A stretch of 64,000 nt of DNA from IMG/VR virus record IMGVR_UViG_3300037041_001101, positions 1-64,000 of that record. The stretch is one strand, 5' to 3'. Positions 15,151-23,279 of this stretch are shown here, one piece after another; the first letter of the stretch is position 1; every line of letters starts with the position of its first letter. Below the pieces are notes generated by a model. It did not search any database. It had not been told where the DNA came from and saw nothing but the letters and a program-made list of their open reading frames with translations. The DNA comes from a virus. The translations under genes were made by a program, and so were the position numbers.

Positions 15151-15678
15151 TTAGAACACGTCGTCTTCGTCATCTGATCCAAATGCATCAAAATCGTTAA
15201 CTGATCCTGAAGAGCCATCCCCGAAAGGCTGACCCTCCTTGAAGAACTGAACGCCTAATAAAGTAGCATTGATTCTCTTACCGTAATTGTTGTCTTGTGC
15301 CCACAACTCGATACTCGCATTGACATAACAACCTGAGTATGGACGGCCGTCGTCTTCAACCAACGGAGATTTGTCTCTGTCGATAACCAATGGTCTTTTC
15401 TTAGAGCTGGCTTTCAAAGAGAAGTGATTGGCGTATCCGTCATACTCAACCAAGTCGCCGTCACGAAGACACAATTTGTCTGGACCTAACTTAGCGCCTT
15501 TCAGGTTGGTCTTGATCAGTTCTTTGATCTGAGCTTGGATCGATTCGATCTGATCCGCTTGTGTTTCTTTGTCAAGCAGGAAAGTACCTTCAAACCCAGT
15601 TTCTTCACCGTTAAACACGGCTTTCTTGAACAAAGAAGGGAAAGAGATGCGTACGTTTTTTAAGATTATTTTAGCCAT
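15151..15678 (-). CDS. Single-stranded DNA-binding protein (DUF2815 type)
   Basis: Matches the DUF2815/gp2.5-like phage SSB group: MAKIILKNVRISFPSLF opening, EGTFLLDKETQADQI, RDGDLVEYDGYANHF and a final INATLLGVQFFKEGQPFG. The C-terminus is strongly acidic (SDDEDDVF), as in OB-fold SSBs whose acidic tail recruits replication partners. It has its own promoter and terminator, as expected for a protein needed in quantity. 175 aa, normal for the family. Confidence 0.88.
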   Translation of the reverse strand: MAKIILKNVRISFPSLFKKAVFNGEETGFEGTFLLDKETQADQIESIQAQIKELIKTNLKGAKLGPDKLCLRDGDLVEYDGYANHFSLKASSKKRPLVIDRDKSPLVEDDGRPYSGCYVNASIELWAQDNNYGKRINATLLGVQFFKEGQPFGDGSSGSVNDFDAFGSDDEDDVF

Positions 15679-15727
15679 TTTTTATTTTCCTTTTAGGATT
15701 GAGTTTTAAGTTTTATTTTTACAGCGA

Positions 15728-15761
15728 GTTAAGTGTAACTCAACTTTTAGGGTTGTGTCAA
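15728..15761 (-). promoter_or_regulatory. SSB promoter with overlapping operator
   Basis: Minus-strand TTGACA (15756-15761), 18-bp spacer, TACACT (15732-15737). The 17-bp dyad GTTAAG-TGTAA-CTCAAC (15728-15744) covers the -10 box. The same dyad recurs at about 17.7, 20.4, 20.5 and 26.5 kb. Confidence 0.8.
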
Positions 15762-15777
15762 ACTTTATTTTTAATAT

Positions 15778-16356
15778 TTAATCTATAACAACTCCGTATA
15801 TAGCTTCCCACACATCTTTGTGGTACGAATTAACTTCACCATAGTTTTGATCGAACACTTTCTTAACTTCATATCCATTCGATTTACTATAATTGCGTAG
15901 CGGTGGGTAAAAGTATTTCTTACCGTCACGCATCTCCATTCGTTTTATAGACGACCAGTCATGCGCCATGTCTAAAGTTACTTTTAAGTTTGCTCTTTCT
16001 ATCTCAATAGCTTCTAATCGTTCCAGCAAAACAACTTGTTCTCTTGCCAACTCAAGTTGTGTTTTTGGTTTCTGATTAGCTTCCAGTTCTTGCCACCTAC
16101 GTATTATTTTTAAACGTACTTGGACGTTATAACCACTAACAAGCAACACACTTAACTCCTTATCTAATAGGATTTCAGAGGTCATATTGTTATCAGCTAT
16201 AAGTATTTGATATTGTTCAGAACTCAGATCTGAGTCGTCTAAACCTTTCAACATTGTTCTAATATCTCGCAATACATTCCCGTGATCTTTCGCTGTTAGT
16301 TCGGCAAGTTCTTTACTAGACATAACTAATGTAGTTCCAAGGATTATTTCATTCAT
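15778..16356 (-). CDS. Rha-type phage regulatory protein / antirepressor
   Basis: The N-terminal domain fits the Rha/phage regulator family: TTLVMSSKELAELTAKDHGNVLRDIRTML, followed by LDKELSVLLVSGYNVQVRLKIIRRWQELE, then a coiled coil (about residues 95-130) and a C-terminal domain, as in antirepressors. The family interferes with prophage repressors or alters host regulation. 192 aa. It is expressed from a promoter at 16483-16511 through a structured leader RNA that ends in a terminator, which should limit its expression. Confidence 0.82.
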   Translation of the reverse strand: MNEIILGTTLVMSSKELAELTAKDHGNVLRDIRTMLKGLDDSDLSSEQYQILIADNNMTSEILLDKELSVLLVSGYNVQVRLKIIRRWQELEANQKPKTQLELAREQVVLLERLEAIEIERANLKVTLDMAHDWSSIKRMEMRDGKKYFYPPLRNYSKSNGYEVKKVFDQNYGEVNSYHKDVWEAIYGVVID

Positions 16357-16370
16357 TTTCTTACTCGCAT

Positions 16371-16476
16371 AAAAAAAAAGCCGCTTTAAACACCCTCGGA
16401 AGTGAGCAGATAAGTTGGCTCAGGGTAATTAAATTGGCTTTCGTTTAACATATCTTTTTAACGGCTTCCGACCGAG
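16371..16476 (-). ncRNA. Structured leader/small RNA upstream of the Rha-type gene
   Basis: The predicted transcript from about 16476 folds as a three-way junction. The closing stem is AAGCCG (16467-16462) plus UUAAA, pairing with UUUAA and CGGCUU (16383-16378). Inside are two hairpins: UUAAA/UUUAA (16448-16429), and ACCC plus UGAGC pairing with GCUCA and GGGU (16426-16392). Nine U follow at 16379-16371, so the closing stem doubles as a terminator. The layout, directly before an antirepressor-type gene on the same transcript, recalls the C4 antisense RNA that controls ant in P1/P7. That identity is unproven. Confidence 0.6.
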
Positions 16477-16495
16477 GCTTAATAATAACCTCGGT
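16471..16495. repeat. 7-bp inverted repeat over the -10 region
   Basis: ACCGAGG (16471-16477) and CCTCGGT (16489-16495), 11 bp apart, spanning the -10 box and the presumed transcription start of the Rha leader. It is unlike the shared 17-bp dyad, so probably the operator of a different regulator, perhaps the Rha protein itself. Confidence 0.6.
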
Positions 16496-16511
16496 TTGAA
16501 ATCTTTGTCAA
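16483..16511 (-). promoter_or_regulatory. Promoter of the leader RNA and Rha-type gene
   Basis: Minus-strand TTGACA (16506-16511), 17-bp spacer, TTATTA (16483-16488); TATTAT one base on would give an 18-bp spacer. The -35 box contains the stop codon of the upstream 45-aa gene. Confidence 0.75.
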
Positions 16512-16645
16512 ATTTTATTTTTATCCTCTTGTTGTTTGATGATAATCACCATGATCTTTTCAGCGTAATGCTGGCGATCCTTGGAGCTGTTGGTTGGTTT
16601 CTGATACAGATCGAGCAGTTCTTGTATTTCTTTAGTTAGTTTCAT
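16508..16645 (-). CDS. Small charged hypothetical protein (45 aa)
   Basis: The ATG overlaps the stop of the upstream secreted protein (ATGA). The product is helical and charged (MKLTKEIQELLDLYQKP ... HYAEKIMVIIIKQQEDK). Its stop codon lies inside the next promoter. Function unknown. Confidence 0.6.
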   Translation of the reverse strand: MKLTKEIQELLDLYQKPTNSSKDRQHYAEKIMVIIIKQQEDKNKI

Positions 16646-16911
16646 TCTTCCCCTATGTTCATATCATCTTGTTGCATTTGAAGAAAGCGTTCCGCGTCAA
16701 TCGCATCGTTTTGTCGTTGTCGGTTGGCCTGTTCTAGTTCGGCTAACACCTGGACACGTTGCATCGCTGCTACATCGTGCTCAGTCTGTTGCTGTTGTTC
16801 TAACGAGTTGTAGCCGTGCGAACGGTATCCGTACCCATAATCACCTGCGTCAATAGCGTACACGGTTGTGTGTACGGACAATGTGAGTACAGCGAAGAGT
16901 AATTTTTTCAT
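16642..16911 (-). CDS. Secreted Gln-rich small protein with signal peptide (89 aa)
   Basis: MKKLLFAVLTLSVHTTVYA is a clear signal peptide with likely cleavage after YA. The mature part begins with a Gly/Tyr stretch (DYGYGYRSHGY) and continues as a Gln/Glu-rich helix. It is presumably exported to the periplasm; role unknown. The start at 16911 has AGGAG 8 bp upstream; a longer reading would add a basic extension before the signal peptide. Confidence 0.75.
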   Translation of the reverse strand: MKKLLFAVLTLSVHTTVYAIDAGDYGYGYRSHGYNSLEQQQQTEHDVAAMQRVQVLAELEQANRQRQNDAIDAERFLQMQQDDMNIGEE

Positions 16912-16913
16912 TA

Positions 16914-17312
16914 TTAATCTCCTACTCGTTCTATATTGTCGTAACATACTGCTCTGTCTTCAGTACTCCACGAAGTGCACCCGTTAAGAAAAGCTGTGGG
17001 TGCTCCATTTTTATTTAACCCACCAAAATAACCTTTTTGAGTAACCCCATAGTCCCAAGCGTCATCCCAAACAAGGACCTTATCATCAATCTTCCAATCT
17101 TCGTAGGGAGACACTTCTATCAGGTCTAAACCAGATGTGTCAATATTATTACCCTCATGGAATCTACCTTCTAAACTCCAACTATTCATTTGAAAACCAT
17201 CAGTATAAACAATAGCTCCTTGAACCTGTTGGTCTCTGTTGTGAGGATAAATGGCATGTATAACTACAGTAGTTCCCGATCTTGTCTTGTACTTTTTATC
17301 CAAGCTGATCAT
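16914..17312 (-). CDS. Conserved phage protein of unknown function (132 aa)
   Basis: Two similar halves: KYKTRSGTTVVIHAIYP ... YTDGFQMNSWSLEGRF, and DWKIDDKVLVWDD ... NKNGAPTAFLNGCTSW. Both look like small beta-barrel units found in many phage genes of unknown role. It starts one base before the upstream stop ends and is followed closely by the secreted protein. Confidence 0.7.
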   Translation of the reverse strand: MISLDKKYKTRSGTTVVIHAIYPHNRDQQVQGAIVYTDGFQMNSWSLEGRFHEGNNIDTSGLDLIEVSPYEDWKIDDKVLVWDDAWDYGVTQKGYFGGLNKNGAPTAFLNGCTSWSTEDRAVCYDNIERVGD

Positions 17313-17313
17313 C

Positions 17314-17652
17314 TTAGTAATCTCCTACGTCTTCTTGTTGACATTCTAAGTAATCCCAGACAAGGTCTTCCAGCCTGTCGTTATTGATCACCTCTTCGAC
17401 CAGTTTGGACTGCTCAGGTGTGATGCTGATTGCGTTACCTTGTTCGTTATACACCTTAGTGATAACGAGGTTCTCTAGTTCAACGCTAGGCAACTCTTCT
17501 GGTTGCCACATTGTACCGGCATAACCGTTGTACGCTGAGAACTCAACTTCGATAAGAAGCGAAGAGAACTCTTCAGGTGGGCATAGAAGCTTACCGATCG
17601 AGTTGTCGATCTCTTGCTCGGTGGTCAACATGTAATCAATTTCTATTATCAT
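17314..17652 (-). CDS. Acidic hypothetical protein (112 aa)
   Basis: First gene of a transcript driven by the promoter at 17691-17720. Acidic, with a C-terminal WDYLECQQEDVGDY. No family recognised. It may act early, since its promoter carries the shared operator. Confidence 0.65.
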   Translation of the reverse strand: MIIEIDYMLTTEQEIDNSIGKLLCPPEEFSSLLIEVEFSAYNGYAGTMWQPEELPSVELENLVITKVYNEQGNAISITPEQSKLVEEVINNDRLEDLVWDYLECQQEDVGDY

Positions 17653-17686
17653 TTTAGTTTTCCTTTTAGGTTTTGTTTTAAGTCGT

Positions 17687-17720
17687 GTTAAGTATAACTA
17701 AACATTGGCGTGGGTGTCAA
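17687..17720 (-). promoter_or_regulatory. Promoter with overlapping operator
   Basis: Minus-strand TTGACA (17715-17720), 18-bp spacer, TATACT (17691-17696). The 17-bp dyad GTTAAG-TATAA-CTAAAC (17687-17703) covers the -10 box. It is the best match to sigma70 consensus of the operator-bearing promoters. Confidence 0.82.
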
Positions 17721-17728
17721 ATTTTTAT

Positions 17729-18853
17729 TTAATCAAAGTCAGAGATGTCCCCAGAGACGATCTCAGGGCGCGGATCGTTAAAGTGTGCCAAGGTTGGTTT
17801 GCCTTGGGTCTTGCTGATCAGGCCGTTAAGCAGTGCGGCTTTCTTCTTACCTAACGCCTTTTCTGCCATGGGGGCAGTGATTAGCTTCTTTGGTGCGAAA
17901 GCCTTTTCGCCTAACTCTTCTGTGAGTATACGTTCGGCTGTTTGCTCATCAGACCATGCTCGTGAGGAACGACCGGTTACCAACTTATAACCAGGGAAGT
18001 CTAAACCTTCTTGCAGTCTTTCAAAGGCCAGATCTTCGATCGCTTCAAGCCAGCTGATTATGAGTTTCTTGTTTTCCAATGCGAAGCGCAAATCTCTGGT
18101 AGAGAGTTTGTCTGGGGACTTAGGAGCAAGTGTCGCATCTGAGAAGTCCGCGAGCAGTGCGCTTTCAGTCAGATCCATCAACTCTTTACAGGTTGCTTTG
18201 GCTTTGCACCAGGTGCAAGCCTTCTCTGAGGCTACTCGTGGCGCGTCAGGCAATTCACAAAGGCTTGCTCGTTCTCTGACGTATTCGGCCCACTTGAGCA
18301 GAGTTGTGACATCTGTTTCCCATACTGAGATATGATCTAACCGTGGCTGCACGATGTGTATACGTATGGTCTGTATGTCGTACAAGAAACCAAAATCAGA
18401 CAGTGCGCCTAGCGCGTAGAGTTTCCCTTGAGGGTTATCCTCAGCGTCAACACGTATCCCTTTACCATACTTTAGGTCAATAATGTGCATCAGACTACCG
18501 TCGATAACAATAGCGTCACTCGTACCGAACGCTTCTGGCACCCACTCAGAGAAGTCAACTCTTTGCTCGATCATACGTGTACCTTGGTGTGAGTTCACGT
18601 AGTCTACGTATTCTTGCACATAGATACACATCTCTTCATCTACGTTCCATCCTGTCTCTGGTAGCGTGGTGTGCAGGTAAGATAACGCATCACGATCATT
18701 CTTAAGACAAAGCTCTGAGAGTTCGTGTGCTGAACTACCCTCATGTGCGAACTTTGAAGACTTCTCAACGATTCCTTCCTCTGCTCTAACTGACCCAGGG
18801 CAACGAAGCCAACGCTCCGCTCCCGATGCTGATAACTTCGCGTGGGCTAACAT
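17729..18853 (-). CDS. DUF2800 / Cas4-like PD-(D/E)XK nuclease-family protein
   Basis: The opening AHAKLSASGAERWLRCPGSV, the active-site region EAFGTSDAIVIDG followed by IIDLKYGKG (Asp ... DxK), and the late CTWCKAKATC cluster identify the DUF2800 family, related to RecB/Cas4 nucleases with an iron-sulphur site. 374 aa, normal for the family. It probably trims DNA ends in replication or recombination. The ATG at 18853 overlaps the upstream stop and has AGAGG 9 bp before it. Confidence 0.88.
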   Translation of the reverse strand: MLAHAKLSASGAERWLRCPGSVRAEEGIVEKSSKFAHEGSSAHELSELCLKNDRDALSYLHTTLPETGWNVDEEMCIYVQEYVDYVNSHQGTRMIEQRVDFSEWVPEAFGTSDAIVIDGSLMHIIDLKYGKGIRVDAEDNPQGKLYALGALSDFGFLYDIQTIRIHIVQPRLDHISVWETDVTTLLKWAEYVRERASLCELPDAPRVASEKACTWCKAKATCKELMDLTESALLADFSDATLAPKSPDKLSTRDLRFALENKKLIISWLEAIEDLAFERLQEGLDFPGYKLVTGRSSRAWSDEQTAERILTEELGEKAFAPKKLITAPMAEKALGKKKAALLNGLISKTQGKPTLAHFNDPRPEIVSGDISDFD

Positions 18854-19227
18854 TCGATGACCTCTAAATCTAGTTTCTCTTGTTCGCGTATGCGTCTTGC
18901 TTCTGCTCGTTGCGCTGCTTTCCAAGCTCTGCGTCCGGCTTCTTTTTCAAACGCTGCTATTTGGTTCGGGTGGTATACGATCTTAGTATGATCGTATACG
19001 TAGAACGTATCGCTGTGGAGATTGAGCTGATGCTTAACGATCGCGCAGTCATCCTCACCGAACACTTTGGGTTTGTACTCGGTGAGGTTCTTACAGTTAC
19101 GACCGATGGCGATCACCCTGGCGACCATCGCAACCGCTGTTGCATCATCTTGTTCGCTGTAGTTACGAATGATGATGCGTCTAGGTTCTTGGTCTGGTGG
19201 TACGTTTTTCTTTTCATACTCAAACAT
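18847..19227 (-). CDS. Hypothetical protein (126 aa)
   Basis: Unrecognised. RRIIIRNYSEQDDATAVAMVARVIAIGRN in the first half and a long Arg/Ala/Glu helix at the end (AGRRAWKAAQRAEARRIREQEK). It is coupled to the DUF2800 gene, a position often filled by replication accessory genes. The start at 19227 has AGGAG 8 bp upstream. Confidence 0.65.
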   Translation of the reverse strand: MFEYEKKNVPPDQEPRRIIIRNYSEQDDATAVAMVARVIAIGRNCKNLTEYKPKVFGEDDCAIVKHQLNLHSDTFYVYDHTKIVYHPNQIAAFEKEAGRRAWKAAQRAEARRIREQEKLDLEVIEC

Positions 19228-19229
19228 TG

Positions 19230-19550
19230 TTATTCTCCTATATCGTGTGCTTGTTCTGCGTATTTTACACCTGCCCAATAACTTTCCGCGTTGGTTGCAT
19301 CCTCGTCAGACCTAAACCCATGTGATATTTCTTTACCGCTTAAAGGTTTTTGCTCAGATTCAGGTTCTGCTCCATCAAGAAAGCCTTTTTTATACCCTTC
19401 TCGATATTTAGCGATTAATTCTTGCTCTGGTTCTGATCTTTTTACTATTTCTACTGCCATCTGTCTAATGATCTCTTTTAAACCTTTTTCTCCATACTCA
19501 TCTAACTGTAGAGCAGCAAGTATTTCATTTACTTGTTGGTCTTTACTCAT
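19230..19550 (-). CDS. Distant member of the mosaic small-gene family (106 aa)
   Basis: EPEQELIAKYREGYKKGFLDG, then EQKPLSGKEI, then YAEQAHDIGE reproduce the order of the PEQE, PLS and 'AEQxHGIG' modules found at 7-9 kb, more than 10 kb away. The ATG at 19550 has AGGAG 8 bp upstream and overlaps the upstream stop (ATGA). Function unknown. Confidence 0.65.
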   Translation of the reverse strand: MSKDQQVNEILAALQLDEYGEKGLKEIIRQMAVEIVKRSEPEQELIAKYREGYKKGFLDGAEPESEQKPLSGKEISHGFRSDEDATNAESYWAGVKYAEQAHDIGE

Positions 19551-19735
19551 TGTCGTTCTCCTGCAAATTTTCTTTGTAAGATTTTGGAGCATACAACGTG
19601 ACCGACCTTTGCGCCTTTGGCGATGTTGCACACTGGGCAGATGGACGTGTTACTCATACCGATGTTTTGCTTTGCTCTTTCTCTTGCGAGTTCGTTACCT
19701 TCCATTCGATACACGGTTTCACCGAACCTGTTCAT
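19547..19735 (-). CDS. Small protein with CPVC motif (62 aa)
   Basis: SICPVCNIAKGAKVGHVVCSKILQRKF could form a zinc site with the two Cys, a His and a third Cys. AGGAG lies 7 bp before the ATG. Function unknown. Confidence 0.6.
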   Translation of the reverse strand: MNRFGETVYRMEGNELARERAKQNIGMSNTSICPVCNIAKGAKVGHVVCSKILQRKFAGERQ

Positions 19736-19753
19736 ATATTGCTCCTATGATCG

Positions 19754-20176
19754 TTATAGTGCGCTTAAGCGTTCTTTAAGTTCCTCAAGGTGACCATCCG
19801 CGACTTTGGCGAGGTGTGTAGCACCGTTGTACTCACTGATGATCTTAACAATGTGTGGTTTGAGTGTACGATCCTTGACGATCTTGGCCGAGCAGATCTC
19901 TTGCAGCTCAACACGTAAGTGTGCAGGGTCGTTGACTTCTTTCTTCAAGTCTGCGACAGTGAGCGGCTCGCAGGTTGGGATTGAAGTAGGAGTTTCTTTT
20001 GTTTGTTCAGTATTTTTCTTTGTTTCTTTTGTACTTGGTTGCGCTGTTGCTTTCAGGCTTTGTTCTACTTGCGACAGCTCAGGTTTTGGTGCGCTGTTAT
20101 AGTTTAATAAAGTGATCGCAGTGGTGAGTTGTTGGATGCTTTCGTTTAAGGTTTTGATGCTTTCTTCTAGTGACAT
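19754..20176 (-). CDS. Hypothetical protein with coiled-coil head and helical tail (140 aa)
   Basis: Residues 1-30 form a coiled coil (SLEESIKTLNESIQQLTTAITLL), 35-75 a Thr/Glu/Lys-rich linker, and 80-140 a compact helical domain (PHIVKIISEYNGATHLAKVADGHLEELKERL). A similar C-terminal domain occurs in phage proteins next to recombination genes. No activity can be named. Confidence 0.6.
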   Translation of the reverse strand: MSLEESIKTLNESIQQLTTAITLLNYNSAPKPELSQVEQSLKATAQPSTKETKKNTEQTKETPTSIPTCEPLTVADLKKEVNDPAHLRVELQEICSAKIVKDRTLKPHIVKIISEYNGATHLAKVADGHLEELKERLSAL

Positions 20177-20204
20177 TTTATTGTTTCCTTTTTGTTGATA
20201 GTGA

Positions 20205-20375
20205 TTATAACGTGCTGATTTCTATCAGTTGTTCTAACAGATATTCGTCATTATAGGCATATAACGCTTCTGCAATGCAGTCTTCATATGTGTTTTTAAG
20301 CTCGATGTAATCGGCTTTTTTTGTTCGCTCTTTAGCAATGATGTTGATGGTTTTAACTCTTTGTTCAGGTGTCAT
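20205..20375 (-). CDS. Small hypothetical protein (56 aa), first gene of the leftward operon
   Basis: Helical and charged (TPEQRVKTINIIAKERTKKADYIELKNTYE ... YLLEQLIEI). The AAGGAACATAAA leader is the same ribosome-binding sequence used before the polymerase and Mom-like genes. It is transcribed from the promoter at 20423-20451. Unknown function. Confidence 0.6.
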   Translation of the reverse strand: MTPEQRVKTINIIAKERTKKADYIELKNTYEDCIAEALYAYNDEYLLEQLIEISTL

Positions 20376-20418
20376 TTTATGTTCCTTTTAAGTTTTGTTT
20401 AGGTTTCGTTTTAGTCGT

Positions 20419-20451
20419 GTTAAGCTTAGCTAAACATTGGGGTGAAGTCAA
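20419..20451 (-). promoter_or_regulatory. Main leftward promoter with operator
   Basis: Minus-strand TTGACT (20446-20451), 17-bp spacer, TAAGCT (20423-20428). The dyad GTTAAG-CTTAG-CTAAAC (20419-20435) overlaps the -10 box. It lies 125 bp from the divergent repressor gene. Confidence 0.8.
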
Positions 20452-20531
20452 ACTTTATTTTTCATCGGGTGTTAAAGGATCTGTTCATTGTTTTATTTTG
20501 TAATTTAATAGTTGTGATAAGTGGTTGTTAT

Positions 20532-20548
20532 GTTAAGCTACACTTCAC
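20532..20548. promoter_or_regulatory. Operator in the repressor leader
   Basis: GTTAAG-CTACA-CTTCAC, 28 bp before the ATG of the Cro-like gene. It matches the shared dyad except for one base in the right half. No convincing -35/-10 pair could be fixed on the plus strand; a TACACT-like hexamer lies inside the dyad. It would allow autoregulation. Confidence 0.65.
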
Positions 20549-20575
20549 ACTAAAGCAAGAGGAGTTTTAAAGAAG

Positions 20576-20794
20576 ATGTTAATAGAAGAAATTATAACGC
20601 ATTTCGGATCACGGGCGAAGCTCGCCAGGTTGTTGGAAGTGGATCGTTCGGCCGTTACACAGTGGTGTAACGATAACGCGTTTCCTCCGAAAAGGGCGAT
20701 ACAGATCGAGGTGCTCAGTGAGGGGAAGTTTAAGGCAAAGGATATTATTATGGAGTGGTGGAAAGCGGGTGATCGTGATGACACGAACGTATAA
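20576..20794 (+). CDS. Cro/YdaS-like helix-turn-helix repressor (72 aa)
   Basis: SRAKLARLLEVDRSAVTQWCNDNAFPPKRAIQIEVLS is a Cro/YdaS-type helix-turn-helix (residues about 11-47; recognition helix around RSAVTQWC), followed by a short tail. 72 aa is typical of Cro-like proteins. It sits at the divergent control region, so it most likely binds the 17-bp dyad sites there and elsewhere. The ribosome binding site GAGGAG is 11 bp from the ATG, longer than ideal. It overlaps the primase-helicase gene by 17 bp. Confidence 0.82.
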   Translation: MLIEEIITHFGSRAKLARLLEVDRSAVTQWCNDNAFPPKRAIQIEVLSEGKFKAKDIIMEWWKAGDRDDTNV

Positions 20795-23249
20795 GATTGC
20801 AGTTGGTCGAGCGGATAAGGGTGTCGTTGAGAACATAGAGAAGACGTGGGAGGAGTTGGTCAAGGGTTTTACCACACATAAAGTGTCTGCGAAGAAGGGT
20901 GGTTTGTTTTTCGTTGGGGGCAGTTTTAAGGGGACGAAAAGAATCGAGAATGAGCTTTTGTTCCGATCTTTGTTGACCTTGGATATCGATGATTCTGGCC
21001 TAGATTTAGGTGGGTTAACATTGGGGTTGCAATTAGGGTTAGATTGTGCATTCGTTGCCTATTCGACTTACTCTCATTCGGTTGAACAGGCGAAGATACG
21101 CGTTATCATCCCGTTGTCAAGCGATATATTAGCTAAGGATTACAGGGACTTAGCGTTGGACGTGTGTGTAGGGTTAGGTTTTAAGGTCGATCCGTGTTCG
21201 TTCAAAGCTAACCAGTTGATGTACATGCCGACCGCAGCAGATTTGGACGGGGTGTGGACTTTCGTTCAGGCGGGCGATCCGTATTTCGTAACAGGAAGTG
21301 CTGTTGATGAGGACGGTTTTGCCGATCCTGCTGCCGATCTCTCTAACGATGGGGCTCAGGGGCTAATCGAGGCGCTGAGGGATCAGCCGTTGGATATTAG
21401 TGATGCGGAGGTGGATGCGTATTTAGACGCATATCCGGCTTTGGGTTTGTGTTATGAGGACTGGTTGAACGTGGGTTGCTCGTTGCATCACCAGTTTAGG
21501 GGGGAGGAGCCGGGGTTTAGTCGATGGTTTGAGTGGTCTTTGTTGGGTAACAGTGCGGAAGATGAGGGCGCTTTAAGGCGCAAATGGGAAGGTTTGGGAG
21601 ACAGGGATAAGGTGCGAACGTTTGCGTCGGTTAAATGGGCTGCTAAGGCCGCTGGTGTGAGTGTTTTGAGTGGGGGTTTGGCTGTTCGATCAGAATTGTT
21701 CGATGATTTGCTGGTAGAGGCTTCAAATATCGACGATATGGCCTCATATGGCGCGTTTAAGACGAAAATACTCGGAATGAATGCGATGGTACTGGGTAGC
21801 GATTTGCGTGGCATGTTGGCTTCTGAGTTGGCTAATTCGTTTGGCAGGGGTGTTGGGATAACACGGGCAGAGATTAAGAAGGCGTTAACACCAGTTAAGG
21901 GTGGTTCCTACCATAGGAATGATGGTTCGGACGATGGTGAAGGCGGGGGAGGTTTGCCCTCGTGGTTGCAGGGGTGGATCTACGTAGAGTCGCAGTTGTT
22001 GTTCTACCATGTGGGTTTGAACTACGGGATAAGGCGGGAGGCGTTTAACGCTAAGTACGACAGGGAAGATGAATGCGTCTCTGGGGGGATGCAGGCTTCT
22101 CATGTAGCACTTGTGATGTTTAAGATTGAAACGGTGGTCGATACGATTTATTGGGCTGGTGGCTCGCAAATACTTAGGTATGAGGGTAAGTCTATGTTGA
22201 ATACTTATCGTCGCGTAGGGGTGCGTCCTTGTCCGAATTTGGTGGGTGATGTGGGGGGTTTGGAAGTTATTGATCTGATGCTCAAACATTTGGATCTGTT
22301 AATTGCCGATCGGAAAGAACAGTTGTTGCTGTTGCATTGGTTGGTGTTTATCTACCAGAACCCTGGTAAGAAGTTGAATTGGTCGATCGTGTTGCAGGGG
22401 TGTCCGGGATCGGGTAAGACTTATTTTGCAGATCTGATGAAGTTGTTGCTGGGGGATGGTGTGCGGTCACTTGGGGCAAGTTCGATCGGTGGTCGGTTTA
22501 ACGGTTGGGCAACAGGGTGCGTTTTAAATGTGGTCGAGGAGATACGGGTAGCAGGGTCGAATCGGTACGAGATTCTAGACATGATTAAGCCGTTGATCTC
22601 GAACAATGTGATACAGATTGAAGAGAAAGGGAAAGATCACCGGACAGTGCCCAACTTTACGTCGTATTTGATGTTGACGAACCATAAGGACGCGCTGCCT
22701 TTGGGGGACGAGGATCGACGATATTGTGTGTTGTTTTCTGACATACAGACGAAAGAGCAGTTGTACAAAGTGTGTGGCGGCAGTGAAGAAGCGTGTGGTG
22801 AGTATTTTGACATGTTGTTTGAGAAAACACGGGAACGCCCAGATGCGATAGCACGTTTTTTTACCGATTATGTTATCCCTGATTCGTTTAAACCTTTTGG
22901 ACGTGCTCCAGTTACTGTCGCAAAAGAAGAGATGAGTGAATTGGCGATCAGTGGTCCTCGCCAGGTGTTGGAGGATTTGTTAGACAAACATCGCTGCGGT
23001 TGCATCACGAAGGATTTTATTAATGTGACTTATTTGAATCAACTCTGTGAAGGTTTGGGTGATGAAGTTCCAAGGATGAAAGGGTTGTCTTCAATTTTGT
23101 TGGAGATGGGTTTTAGGCAGATTAAGGGGCGTTATTTCAGAACTTATAAACCGGAGAAAAAACACTATGTTTGGGTTAAGGAAGGTAAGAAGGACGAATG
23201 GGTGAAAGAGCAGATTAAGAAGTTTTTAAAAGAGGAGGACGAGATCTGA
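20778..23249 (+). CDS. Primase-helicase (PriCT_2 plus DUF5906-type SF3 ATPase)
   Basis: 823 aa. The N-terminal third contains LLTLDIDDSG (near 70) and a downstream AKIRVIIPLS, as in AEP-like primases. Residues about 205-290 match PriCT_2 (YEDWLNVGCSLHHQF ... KWAAKAAG). The C-terminal half is a superfamily 3-like ATPase: GCPGSGKTYF (near 540), VLNVVEEIRV (Walker B, near 583), SYLMLTNH (sensor) and DRRYCVL (Arg finger region). It primes and unwinds DNA at replication. The start at 20778 is inside the repressor gene. Codon and base use here are G-rich, unlike the neighbouring AT-rich genes. Confidence 0.9.
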   Translation: MTRTYKIAVGRADKGVVENIEKTWEELVKGFTTHKVSAKKGGLFFVGGSFKGTKRIENELLFRSLLTLDIDDSGLDLGGLTLGLQLGLDCAFVAYSTYSHSVEQAKIRVIIPLSSDILAKDYRDLALDVCVGLGFKVDPCSFKANQLMYMPTAADLDGVWTFVQAGDPYFVTGSAVDEDGFADPAADLSNDGAQGLIEALRDQPLDISDAEVDAYLDAYPALGLCYEDWLNVGCSLHHQFRGEEPGFSRWFEWSLLGNSAEDEGALRRKWEGLGDRDKVRTFASVKWAAKAAGVSVLSGGLAVRSELFDDLLVEASNIDDMASYGAFKTKILGMNAMVLGSDLRGMLASELANSFGRGVGITRAEIKKALTPVKGGSYHRNDGSDDGEGGGGLPSWLQGWIYVESQLLFYHVGLNYGIRREAFNAKYDREDECVSGGMQASHVALVMFKIETVVDTIYWAGGSQILRYEGKSMLNTYRRVGVRPCPNLVGDVGGLEVIDLMLKHLDLLIADRKEQLLLLHWLVFIYQNPGKKLNWSIVLQGCPGSGKTYFADLMKLLLGDGVRSLGASSIGGRFNGWATGCVLNVVEEIRVAGSNRYEILDMIKPLISNNVIQIEEKGKDHRTVPNFTSYLMLTNHKDALPLGDEDRRYCVLFSDIQTKEQLYKVCGGSEEACGEYFDMLFEKTRERPDAIARFFTDYVIPDSFKPFGRAPVTVAKEEMSELAISGPRQVLEDLLDKHRCGCITKDFINVTYLNQLCEGLGDEVPRMKGLSSILLEMGFRQIKGRYFRTYKPEKKHYVWVKEGKKDEWVKEQIKKFLKEEDEI

Positions 23250-23279
23250 GTTTGTAGCAGTTTGGGAGGTAAAAATATT

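Noticed and set aside
20576-20794. Temperate lifestyle based on the repressor-like gene
   Set aside because: No integrase, excisionase or attachment site is visible, and Cro-like proteins also occur in lytic phages. The missing part of the genome could change this.
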